Shown: in pieces, positions 5,817 to 12,629 of the stretch
How positions within the stretch are numbered: position 1 is the first letter of the stretch
Layout: each line of letters begins with the position of its first letter
From: Acidobacteriaceae bacterium
GTDB lineage: Bacteria; Acidobacteriota; Terriglobia; Terriglobales; Acidobacteriaceae
DNA: 12,629 bases
Reading direction: 5' to 3'
Assembly: GCA_025462785.1 (NCBI GenBank)
Contig: JAOAPG010000107.1
Span: 1-12,629, forward strand
Program-made: the position numbers and the translations under genes
Notes under the pieces: generated by a model
Databases searched by the model: none
What the model was told of the DNA's origin: nothing
What the model saw: only the letters and a program-made list of their open reading frames with translations

Positions 5817-7808
5817 ATGATTCGATTTTTGCAAACCCCTGGCCCTCTCAAGAAGATTATTCTTGGTGGTCTGCTCACAATTATTTGCGTTTTTATGGTC
5901 ATCACCTTGGTCCCGGGCTTTGGCAGCGCGGACTTCCTCGGTGGCGGCGGGCCCCAGCGAGGCATAGTCGCGACAGTGGGTGATCAGCAGGTCACTGCGC
6001 CGGAAATACAAAAACAAGCCAGAGCTATGCTGCAGCAGCAATTTCCCCGCGGAGGCGCCCAGGCATCGATGTTGCTGCCTTACTTTGCTCAGCGGGCCGC
6101 TGATCAGCTAATCAGCCAAAAGGCCATGCTCGCGGAAGCGCAGCGACTTGGCCTGCGAGCAACCGACGAAGAGGTGCGGGAGGAGTTGCAGAAAGATCCG
6201 AACCTATCTCCCACGTTCTTTCCTGGCGGAACTTTCATCGGCCAAGATAAGTACGAACAACTTTTGCTGCAACACGATTTGACAGTTCCTCAATTTGAAC
6301 AGGAGGTTCGCGATCAGGTTCTTTTTAATAAGCTGCGAAATTTGATCACGGGCAGCGCTTCGATAACGGACGCGGATGTTCGTCAGGAATTCGAGAAACA
6401 GAATACGAAGGTCAAGTTCGAGTATGCCGTCCTAAAAAAGGACGCCATTCTCAAGGACATTAATCCCAGCGACGCTGAACTGAAAGCTTTTTACGACCGC
6501 AATAAAGCCACTTATAACAATTCGATTCCCGAGAAGCGTCAAGTTAAGTATTTCGTTCTCGACACGAACAAGCTGCAAGCGCAAACTCCTGTCACTGAGG
6601 AAGGTCTGCAGTCCTACTACGATCAGCATCGTGACGAATATCGCGTCCCCGAGCAGGTAAACGTTCGCCACATCCTGATTAAGACCACTCTCGGCGCGGA
6701 CGGAAAAGTCGATCCCAAAGCCGTTGATGAGGCGCGCAAGAAAGCCGAAGACGTTCTCAAACAATTAAAGGCTGGTGGAAATTTCGAAGAACTGGCCAAG
6801 AAGTATTCCGAAGATCCCGGCAGCGCCAAGAATGGCGGGTCCCTGGGATGGATCGGCAAAGGCCGTACCGTGCCTGAGTTCGAAAAGGCTGCTTTTTCGT
6901 TGCCTAAGGGCGGTACCAGCGACCTGGTGCAAAGCAGCTATGGCTTCCACATCATTCATGTAGACGATAAACAAGACGCACACATGAAGTCGCTGGCCGA
7001 AGTCAAAGACCAGATCGAACCACTAGTTCGACTTAACAAGGCACAGAAAGCTGCGCAATCGGAAGCCAGTGCATTGCGCACCCAAGCTCGAAGTCAGGGA
7101 ATTGATAAAGCTGCGGCCGCTAAGGGACTGCAACTCATCACTACGGATTTTGTCAGCAAGTCGGATTCACTTCCGGGGATCGGCAGTTCGCCATCATTCA
7201 TGGAAGCGGTTTTTGGCGAGCCCGATAAGTCTGCGCCCGATGAAGCGCAGTTGCCGCAAGGCTATGCCGTTTTCCAGGTGCAAGCGATCAAGGCTCCCGC
7301 TACGCCGACCTTCGAAGAAATTCGTGGCCGGGTTGAAAGTGAATTCAAGAACGAGCGTTCGGCACAACTGCTGACACAGAAGACGCAGGAGCTTTCTGAT
7401 CGAGCTAAAGCTGATCATGATCTCAAGAAAGCTGCCAAGGAACTTGGCGCTACGGTGAAGACTAGCGACTTCGTTTCCCCTGACGGTCAAGTCCCCGACA
7501 TTGGTTCAATGACTGGACCAGCATCGGTTGCGTTCACATTGAAGCCTGGAGACATAAGCGGCCCTCTCGACAGCGGAAACACCGGCGCGGTGCTGGCTAT
7601 TCTTGAAAAGCAGCAACCCACCGACCAGGATTTTGCAACCAAGAAAAACCAGATTCGCGATTCGCTTCTGCAGGCCAAGCAGGGAGAATTGTTTGGCATG
7701 TTCGCGGCTAACTTGCGCGAGCAGATGGAAAAGGCGAAAAAGATCAAGATCAATCAGGACGAAATGAAGGCCCTGACTCGTGGATCATTGGGGGAGCAAG
7801 GCGAGTAA
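5817..7808 (+). CDS. PpiD/SurA-like membrane-anchored peptidyl-prolyl cis-trans isomerase
   Basis: A 663-residue parvulin-type foldase predicted to sit in the inner membrane facing the periplasm and to assist folding of exported proteins. A short cytoplasmic N-terminus is followed by one membrane segment at about 13-33. A SurA/PpiD-like helical chaperone region comes next (about 50-275), and then a complete parvulin (PPIC) domain from VNVRHILI at 281 to YGFHIIHV at 375-382, with the typical AKKYSEDPGSAKNGGSLGW stretch at 327-345. The order matches PpiD (about 620 residues) more than SurA, which is soluble and shorter. Beyond the parvulin domain, the segments at about 463-512 and 571-620 repeat the end of the domain in degenerate form (A-F...P...G...V followed by a charged helix), as in other PpiD-like proteins. 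The C-terminus is highly charged. It has its own promoter and diverges from the GH2 gene; malQ follows 82 bp downstream and may be co-transcribed. Confidence 0.9.
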   Translation: MIRFLQTPGPLKKIILGGLLTIICVFMVITLVPGFGSADFLGGGGPQRGIVATVGDQQVTAPEIQKQARAMLQQQFPRGGAQASMLLPYFAQRAADQLISQKAMLAEAQRLGLRATDEEVREELQKDPNLSPTFFPGGTFIGQDKYEQLLLQHDLTVPQFEQEVRDQVLFNKLRNLITGSASITDADVRQEFEKQNTKVKFEYAVLKKDAILKDINPSDAELKAFYDRNKATYNNSIPEKRQVKYFVLDTNKLQAQTPVTEEGLQSYYDQHRDEYRVPEQVNVRHILIKTTLGADGKVDPKAVDEARKKAEDVLKQLKAGGNFEELAKKYSEDPGSAKNGGSLGWIGKGRTVPEFEKAAFSLPKGGTSDLVQSSYGFHIIHVDDKQDAHMKSLAEVKDQIEPLVRLNKAQKAAQSEASALRTQARSQGIDKAAAAKGLQLITTDFVSKSDSLPGIGSSPSFMEAVFGEPDKSAPDEAQLPQGYAVFQVQAIKAPATPTFEEIRGRVESEFKNERSAQLLTQKTQELSDRAKADHDLKKAAKELGATVKTSDFVSPDGQVPDIGSMTGPASVAFTLKPGDISGPLDSGNTGAVLAILEKQQPTDQDFATKKNQIRDSLLQAKQGELFGMFAANLREQMEKAKKIKINQDEMKALTRGSLGEQGE

Positions 7809-7890
7809 CTGCAAGCAGCATAACTGCGTTCCACACGCGATTGACGCTTAGTCCTGAGGGCTCTCCCTCAAATCAGTTTAGAAAAGAACA

Positions 7891-9420
7891 ATGCCATTTC
7901 CTCGCTCAACCGGAATTCTGCTTCATCCAATCTCTCTTCCTTCCCGTGGTGGGATTGGAGACTTCGGCCCGGCCGCTTATGAGTTTGTTGACTTCCTGGT
8001 TTCGGCGCGTCAGGGATTGTGGCAGGTCCTTCCGCTGGGCCCGCCAGCGAATGGCAATTCGCCGTACTCATCCACCTCAGCCTTCGCCGGCAATCCGCTT
8101 TTAATCAACCTGGAAAGGTTGGCGGACCACGGCTGGATCGAGCATTCGCGTCTTTCGGACCTGCCTGATTCCGTGGGACGAATCGATTACGCGGAAGTGA
8201 TGCAGCGCAAGTTGCCTCTGATTACAGAGGCCGCTCAAAATTTCCTAGATCGTTCCGCTAGTGATCAGCAGTCGCGTTTCAAAAACTTCTGTGCCGGAAA
8301 TGCCTGGTGGCTTGAGGATTACGTTCTCTACGATGTCTTGCGAGAGCACAATCGAAAATTATGTTGGAAGGATTGGCCGCGCGAAATTGCTCGACGTGAG
8401 CCCGCAGCCCTGGACCAAGCACAGAAAGAGTATGCCTCCGAGATCGCCACTCGCCGCGTCACGCAGTTCTTTTTTTGGGAGCAGTGGCGAGCCTTACGGC
8501 TCTATTGCGCGCAGAAATCAATACGCGTGGTCGGCGATATCGCGATCTTCGTCGATTACGACAGCGCTGACGTATGGGCACATCGTGATCTTTTCCGGAT
8601 AAAAGACGACCTTGAGCCGGAAGTCGTATCCGGCGTCCCTCCAGACGCGTTTAGCGCCACTGGCCAGCGCTGGGGCAATCCCTTATACAACTGGGATAGG
8701 ATGCGCTCCCACGGGTATCAATGGTGGATTCAGCGCCTGCGCTGGGCTACGCAGACGTGCGACTTCATTCGTCTCGATCACTTTCGCGGCTTCGCACAGT
8801 TCTGGGAAATTCCGGCCACCGAACCTACCGCTATAAATGGCAAATGGGTCGATGGTCCCGGAGACGATCTGTTTTACAAATTGCGCGAGGCTTTCGGAAG
8901 CCTGCCATTTTTCGCCGAGGATTTGGGTCTAATCACTCCGGACGTGAATGCATTGCGCGAGCGCCACAATATTCCGGGTATGGCGGTGCTGCAGTTTGGC
9001 TTCGGCGATCCTGGAGCGCATATCTATTTGCCCCATCGGGTAACGCCAGACCGAGTCATTTACACCGGTACGCATGACAACGACACCACTCTCGGATGGT
9101 GGAAGACTGCTCAGCCACACGAGCGTGCGGCAGTTGAGTCTTTGGTGGGTCATCAAGATGATGGTGTGAATTGGGCCCTAATCCGGCTTGCACAAAGCTC
9201 CGTCGCAAGTTTATCGGTCGCTCCTCTGCAGGATGTGCTCGGCCTTGGCAGTGAGGCTCGTCTAAACACGCCCAGCTTCCACGATGGTAACTACCACTGG
9301 CGATACCAGCCCGGCTCATTAAAGCCGGAGCTGGCGCGGCGCCTGGCAGGATTGGCGGAGGTCACCGACCGGCTTCCGCACCCCATTACGATTCAGGCAA
9401 GCGAAGAGTTCGTCGCGTAA
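7891..9420 (+). CDS. malQ: 4-alpha-glucanotransferase (amylomaltase, GH77)
   Basis: A 509-residue cytoplasmic disproportionating enzyme that moves alpha-1,4-glucan segments from one maltodextrin to another, releasing glucose. It serves maltose/maltodextrin use or glycogen turnover. The length equals the compact Thermus-type amylomaltase (about 500 residues) and lacks the N-terminal extension of the E. coli enzyme. The start (STGILLHPISLPSRGGIGDFG) and SPYSSTSAFAGNPLLI at 57-72 are hallmark GH77 segments. The catalytic residues are visible: nucleophile D296 in RLDHFRGF, acid/base E343 in FAEDLGL, and D396 in TGTHDNDTT, almost the same numbering as Thermus aquaticus (293, 340, 395). GLGSEARLNTP at 451-461 is the conserved C-terminal motif. 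ATG 7891 is preceded only by a weak purine-rich stretch (GAAAAGAA). No maltose transporter or glycogen gene is adjacent in the window. Confidence 0.96.
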   Translation: MPFPRSTGILLHPISLPSRGGIGDFGPAAYEFVDFLVSARQGLWQVLPLGPPANGNSPYSSTSAFAGNPLLINLERLADHGWIEHSRLSDLPDSVGRIDYAEVMQRKLPLITEAAQNFLDRSASDQQSRFKNFCAGNAWWLEDYVLYDVLREHNRKLCWKDWPREIARREPAALDQAQKEYASEIATRRVTQFFFWEQWRALRLYCAQKSIRVVGDIAIFVDYDSADVWAHRDLFRIKDDLEPEVVSGVPPDAFSATGQRWGNPLYNWDRMRSHGYQWWIQRLRWATQTCDFIRLDHFRGFAQFWEIPATEPTAINGKWVDGPGDDLFYKLREAFGSLPFFAEDLGLITPDVNALRERHNIPGMAVLQFGFGDPGAHIYLPHRVTPDRVIYTGTHDNDTTLGWWKTAQPHERAAVESLVGHQDDGVNWALIRLAQSSVASLSVAPLQDVLGLGSEARLNTPSFHDGNYHWRYQPGSLKPELARRLAGLAEVTDRLPHPITIQASEEFVA

Positions 9421-9432
9421 GTTCACACTGAA

Positions 9433-9497
9433 ACGATTTTAATCATGATGTAACACTTAACGATTCACCTCTCCAGCGCGAATCGTGTAACGTGTAA
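9433..9497. promoter_or_regulatory. Inverted and tandem repeat cluster upstream of the ABC operon
   Basis: ACGATT occurs at 9433-9438 and 9460-9465 and, inverted, as AATCGT at 9481-9486. The arms ACGATTC (9460-9466) and GAATCGT (9480-9486) form an exact 7-bp inverted repeat with a 13-base gap. Pairing extends outward to 9453/9495, to 14 pairs with two single-base bulges. The right arm ends in two abutting copies of CGTGTAA (9484-9490 and 9491-9497). No T-tract follows, so a terminator for malQ is unlikely. The cluster lies 36-100 bp before the ABC ATPase start, where an operator and promoter would be expected. No clean -35/-10 pair is visible. Confidence 0.4.
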
Positions 9498-9519
9498 ATT
9501 GAGGTCGGAGTTGGGACTC

Positions 9520-9523
9520 GGAG
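9520..9523 (+). promoter_or_regulatory. Ribosome binding site supporting a GTG start
   Basis: GGAG is followed by nine bases and GTG at 9533. An in-frame TGA at 9524-9526 excludes any start further upstream, so GTG is the first possible start, and it leaves a full-length ATPase N-terminus. Confidence 0.6.
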
Positions 9524-9532
9524 TGAATTCTA

Positions 9533-10882
9533 GTGGCGAATGCGATTATCCAGGCGCTTGGTGTGGAGAAGTTCTACGTTCAACCGGACGGGAACCGTAT
9601 TCAGGTCATCGCGCCCACCAATCTCGAAGTGGTTTCTGGAAAAATCGTTGCCCTGCTCGGCCCGTCCGGTTCCGGTAAGTCCACTCTCCTTCGCATGCTT
9701 ACTGGTCTTTCGACTCCTTCTTCTGGAGAAGTCCAGTGGCATGGCAAGCCCATCAGCGTTCAGCCTCCTAACGTAGCCATCGTCTTTCAAAGCTTTGCAC
9801 TTTTTCCGTGGCTTAATGTTCTCGAAAATGTTGAAGCACCCCTCGAAGCGCGAGGCGTTGCTGCCATTGAGAGACGTAAGCGTGCGCTGAAAATGCTGGA
9901 TACGGTGGGACTCGACGGCTTTGAAACTGCCTATCCCAAAGAGCTTTCCGGAGGAATGAAGCAGCGAGTGGGCTTCGCACGGGCCCTCGTCGTTGAACCA
10001 GAAGTCCTCTTCATGGACGAGCCATTTTCCGCCCTGGACGTTCTGACTGCGGAAAACCTGCGTGGTGAATTGCTGGAACTGTGGCTCAGTAAGAAGATTC
10101 CGACTACGTCAATTTTCATCGTCACCCACAATATCGAAGAAGCGGTTCTGCTCGCTGACCGAGTGATCGTGCTTGGCAAGAATCCCGGACGCATTCGGGC
10201 GGACTTCGAAATCAATCTGCCGCAGCTTCGGGATCGCAAGTCCGATCGCTTTGTTGAATACGTAGACTATATCTACAACACCATGACTCAGCCAGATGCT
10301 GAGCATGCATTGCCTGTCCACGGACAAGCTGCTGCTACCAGCGCTCGTGCTCCCAGGCAGAAGTATCAGATGCTGCCTCATGCCCGGCCAGGCGGGATTG
10401 CGGGTCTACTTGAAATTTTGGCGGACGGCGGCGGTAAAGATGACCTCTACTCACTCGCCGAAAAGTTGGCCATGGATGCAGACGACCTTTTGCCGATTGT
10501 TGAGTCCTGCACCATGTTGGGTTTCGCCACGCTCAAGGAAGGCGATGTCGAAATCACGCCAGACGGAGTTGCTTTCGTCGAAGCCGACATCCAGACAAGA
10601 AAGACCCTATTTCGTCAGGCTGCGCTGAAGCACATTACGATTTTGCAGTGTATCGATAGTGTGTTGAAAGCGAAGCTCGACCACTCCATCCCCGACGAGT
10701 TCTTCCACGACATTCTCGACGAGCATTTCAGTCAGGACGAAGTCGAGCGCCAGTTCGAAACCGCCATGAACTGGGGACGGTACGCCGAAATCTTCGATCA
10801 TGATCCGGAAAACGAGCGCCTAGTCTGGACCGATCCGTCGTCGGAAGCCAATCCTCCTCCTACAGTCGCGGCAGAGAAGTAA
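9533..10882 (+). CDS. ABC transporter ATPase of the nitrate/sulfonate/taurine type with a C-terminal AAA-associated domain
   Basis: A 449-residue ATP-hydrolysing subunit of an importer, acting at the cytoplasmic face of the membrane. The nucleotide-binding domain (about 4-230) is complete: Walker A GPSGSGKST at 43-51, Q-loop Q86 in VFQSFALFPW, signature LSGGMKQR at 138-145, Walker B VLFMDEP at 158-164, and H-loop H199 in VTHN. The FPWLNVLENV stretch is typical of NitT/TauT (SsuB/NrtD-like) ATPases. A Pro/Ala-rich linker (about 250-282) joins an extra domain at about 283-430, beginning ARPGGIAGLLEILAD, which I assign to the AAA-associated C-terminal family (PF09821-like). Its helix-helix-hairpin pattern with LGFATLKEGDVEITPDG looks like a winged helix. 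The usual NitT/TauT ATPase is about 260 residues, so roughly 170 residues are additional. The permease gene starts five bases after the stop, clearly the same operon. The substrate is unknown. Confidence 0.92.
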   Translation: MANAIIQALGVEKFYVQPDGNRIQVIAPTNLEVVSGKIVALLGPSGSGKSTLLRMLTGLSTPSSGEVQWHGKPISVQPPNVAIVFQSFALFPWLNVLENVEAPLEARGVAAIERRKRALKMLDTVGLDGFETAYPKELSGGMKQRVGFARALVVEPEVLFMDEPFSALDVLTAENLRGELLELWLSKKIPTTSIFIVTHNIEEAVLLADRVIVLGKNPGRIRADFEINLPQLRDRKSDRFVEYVDYIYNTMTQPDAEHALPVHGQAAATSARAPRQKYQMLPHARPGGIAGLLEILADGGGKDDLYSLAEKLAMDADDLLPIVESCTMLGFATLKEGDVEITPDGVAFVEADIQTRKTLFRQAALKHITILQCIDSVLKAKLDHSIPDEFFHDILDEHFSQDEVERQFETAMNWGRYAEIFDHDPENERLVWTDPSSEANPPPTVAAEK

Positions 10883-10887
10883 GACGT

Positions 10888-12629
10888 ATGAAGAGCCCTG
10901 GAGGATTCCGCGCTTTCAGTCCTTACCGCCTGTGGTCGCTTCTGCCGCGAATCGAGACCTCCCACCTGCCCGATCTCATAATGTTTGCCGCTGGCATATC
11001 GCTTTTCTATGGCATCTTGCTCGTGGCACGCACCTGGTTTGGTCCATTTACGCCACAAGTTGAAATCTCGCGCAGCGCTTGGGCGCTTCCCGCCTACGCC
11101 GGATACTCCTTGCTGAGAATCAGCGCCGCCTATTTTCTCAGCCTTATCTTTACGTTGGTGTACGGCTACGTCGCGGCCTACAATCCGCGCGCTGAGCGCT
11201 TCATGATTCCGCTGCTCGACGTTTTGCAGTCCATTCCGGTGCTGAGCTTTCTGCCGGGCGTGATGCTTGCGATGGTGGCTCTTTTTCCGAGCCGGCAACT
11301 GGGAGTGGAGCTTGGCGCGATCCTTCTGATCTTTACCGGTCAGGTTTGGAACATGGCGTTCAGCTTTTACGCTTCCCTGAAGAGCATTCCCCGGGAGATG
11401 CGCGAAGCCGCTCGCATCTACAACTTCAGTTGGTGGCAACAATTCGTTCAGCTCGAACTTCCTTCCGCGGCCATTGGTCTGGTGTGGAATTCGATGATGT
11501 CGGTAGCCGGCGGCTGGTTCGCCCTCATGGCTTGCGAGATGTTCGTTTTAGGATCGCGAGATTTTCGCTTACCGGGCTTGGGTTCTTATCTGCAAACTGC
11601 CGCGAGTGCCGGAGACACGAGGTCCATTCTTCTAGGCGTGGCCACCATGATCGCCGTAATTGTTCTCATCGATCAATTCGTTTGGCGTCCCGTGATCGCA
11701 TGGGCGGAGAAGTTCAAGATCGAGCAAGTCGAGAGCACGGACGTTCCGCAGTCCTGGGTTCTTAACATTCTGCAACGCTCGAGCAGCCTCGCTTATCTTC
11801 AAAAGAAGGCTCTGCAGCCGTTACGCGAATCGCTTATCTTGCGGTTTGCCCACCGTCACACTGCCGTTTCCCCAGTGGTGGCTCCGAATCAGCGCAGAAT
11901 CTGGATCATTCGCGGCTGGGGCATAGTTGCACTCGTATGCATCGTTTATGCCGTCATCCGCGTGATCATCATGCTGGCGGGCGTAAGCCATTCGGATGCG
12001 ACTCAGCTGATAGTTGGATTGGCCACAACTTTTTTGCGCGTGAATGTCGCGCTTTTGATCGGTGCTGCCTGGACTATCCCCGTGGGCGTCATGATCGGCT
12101 TCAACCCTCGGTTGGCCCGCATCGCCCAGCCTCTCGCACAAATCGCCGCGTCGGTGCCTGCCACTGCGTTCTTTCCAATTATCTTGCTGCTGCTAGTTCG
12201 CGCGGGTTCGGGACTCGGCATAGGTTCGATCCTCCTGTTGCTGCTCGGAACGCAGTGGTACATCTTGTTCAACGTGATTGCGGGAGCCATGGCGATTCCC
12301 ACCGATCTAAAGGAAGCCTGCTCGGTTTTCGGAATTATAGGCTGGGAACGCTGGAGAAAACTGATCCTGCCTGGCATCTTTCCTTATCTGGTGACCGGTC
12401 TCGTGACTGCCTCAGGTGGCGCGTGGAACGCCAGTATCGTCGCAGAGTATTTCCATTTCAAAGGGCAAATCTTCTCGACCACGGGACTGGGCGCAATTAT
12501 TAGCAAAGCCACCGATAGCGGAAACTTCGAACTGCTCATCGCGGCCACAATATTAATGGCAGCGATGGTAGTGACGATCAATCGACTCGTCTGGCGAAGA
12601 TTTTATAGATTGGCAGAAACCAGATTCAG
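10888..12629 (+). CDS. Fused double-domain ABC transporter permease (3' end outside the window)
   Basis: An open frame of 580 codons from ATG 10888 to the right edge without a stop. It is a membrane protein with two binding-protein-dependent permease domains in one chain, so one polypeptide would supply both transmembrane halves of the importer. The first domain spans about 30-275, a cytoplasmic linker about 275-335, and the second about 338-572. The halves repeat each other: SIPVLSFLPG (115-124) matches SVPATAFFPI (422-431). The EAA loop EAARIYN (173-179) matches EACSVFG (476-482). AGGWFALMACEMF (207-219) matches SGGAWNASIVAEYF (509-522), and GLGSYL matches GLGAII. The first loop has Asn where EAA motifs usually have Gly. 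The end is probably only a few residues away, judged from the position after the last helix. It follows the ATPase by five bases, with a weak GAAGTAAGA as ribosome site. Class: NitT/TauT-like; substrate unknown. Confidence 0.92.
   Translation, partial: MKSPGGFRAFSPYRLWSLLPRIETSHLPDLIMFAAGISLFYGILLVARTWFGPFTPQVEISRSAWALPAYAGYSLLRISAAYFLSLIFTLVYGYVAAYNPRAERFMIPLLDVLQSIPVLSFLPGVMLAMVALFPSRQLGVELGAILLIFTGQVWNMAFSFYASLKSIPREMREAARIYNFSWWQQFVQLELPSAAIGLVWNSMMSVAGGWFALMACEMFVLGSRDFRLPGLGSYLQTAASAGDTRSILLGVATMIAVIVLIDQFVWRPVIAWAEKFKIEQVESTDVPQSWVLNILQRSSSLAYLQKKALQPLRESLILRFAHRHTAVSPVVAPNQRRIWIIRGWGIVALVCIVYAVIRVIIMLAGVSHSDATQLIVGLATTFLRVNVALLIGAAWTIPVGVMIGFNPRLARIAQPLAQIAASVPATAFFPIILLLLVRAGSGLGIGSILLLLLGTQWYILFNVIAGAMAIPTDLKEACSVFGIIGWERWRKLILPGIFPYLVTGLVTASGGAWNASIVAEYFHFKGQIFSTTGLGAIISKATDSGNFELLIAATILMAAMVVTINRLVWRRFYRLAETRF

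Noticed and set aside
7841..7846. TTGACG as a -35 box for malQ
   Set aside because: No acceptable -10 hexamer lies 15-19 bases downstream before the ATG at 7891.
7855..7870. Hairpin TGAGGG/CCCTCA between the ppiD-like gene and malQ
   Set aside because: There are only six pairs and no T-tract. It could be chance and is not a convincing terminator.
1..12629. Signs of a defence island, prophage, integron or CRISPR array
   Set aside because: No nuclease, methyltransferase, integrase, recombinase or regularly spaced repeat was seen. Every large frame belongs to a metabolic, folding or transport family, apart from the unassigned first gene.

Overview
The window looks like a chromosomal segment of a heterotrophic, probably soil-dwelling Gram-negative bacterium, most likely Acidobacteriota (class Terriglobia or a relative). 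This is a judgement from the character of the proteins and from intergenic repeats of the 'CTAC(A/T)GGGTGCCCC...GGGGC' and 'TGTCATGCCGAGCG...AGGAATC' types, which I associate with that group from memory. It was not tested by a search. Base composition is moderately GC-rich and even across the window, and I saw no insertion sequence, phage gene, tRNA, rRNA or CRISPR array.

Layout, left to right: (1) the 3' part of a large, probably secreted protein that is cut by the left edge (3-1082, +). (2) A 215-bp gap with a repeat element that contains a perfect 28-bp palindrome, plus an operator-like dyad. (3) An APC-superfamily amino-acid/amine permease (1298-2680, +). (4) A 164-bp gap between convergent genes carrying two related GC-rich hairpins; the first ends in a short T-tract and is a likely terminator. 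(5) A secreted GH2 enzyme of the exo-beta-D-glucosaminidase type (2845-5538, -). (6) A 278-bp divergent promoter region. (7) A membrane-anchored PpiD/SurA-like peptidyl-prolyl isomerase (5817-7808, +). (8) A 4-alpha-glucanotransferase, malQ (7891-9420, +). (9) A 112-bp gap with a compact inverted/tandem repeat cluster. (10) A two-gene ABC importer operon of the nitrate/sulfonate/taurine type. Its ATPase carries an extra C-terminal AAA-associated domain (9533-10882), and its permease is two permease domains fused in one chain (10888 to beyond the right edge). No gap exceeds 300 bp.

The genes do not form one pathway. The GH2 enzyme would release glucosamine from chito-oligosaccharides outside the cytoplasm. 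MalQ would remodel maltodextrins or glycogen in the cytoplasm. The PpiD-like protein would assist folding of exported proteins. The APC permease and the ABC importer bring in unidentified small solutes. The most interesting part is the ABC pair: duplicated-and-fused permease, ATPase with an additional (possibly winged-helix) domain, and no substrate-binding protein in view. I do not see convincing evidence of a wholly new system; the rest is ordinary core and accessory metabolism.
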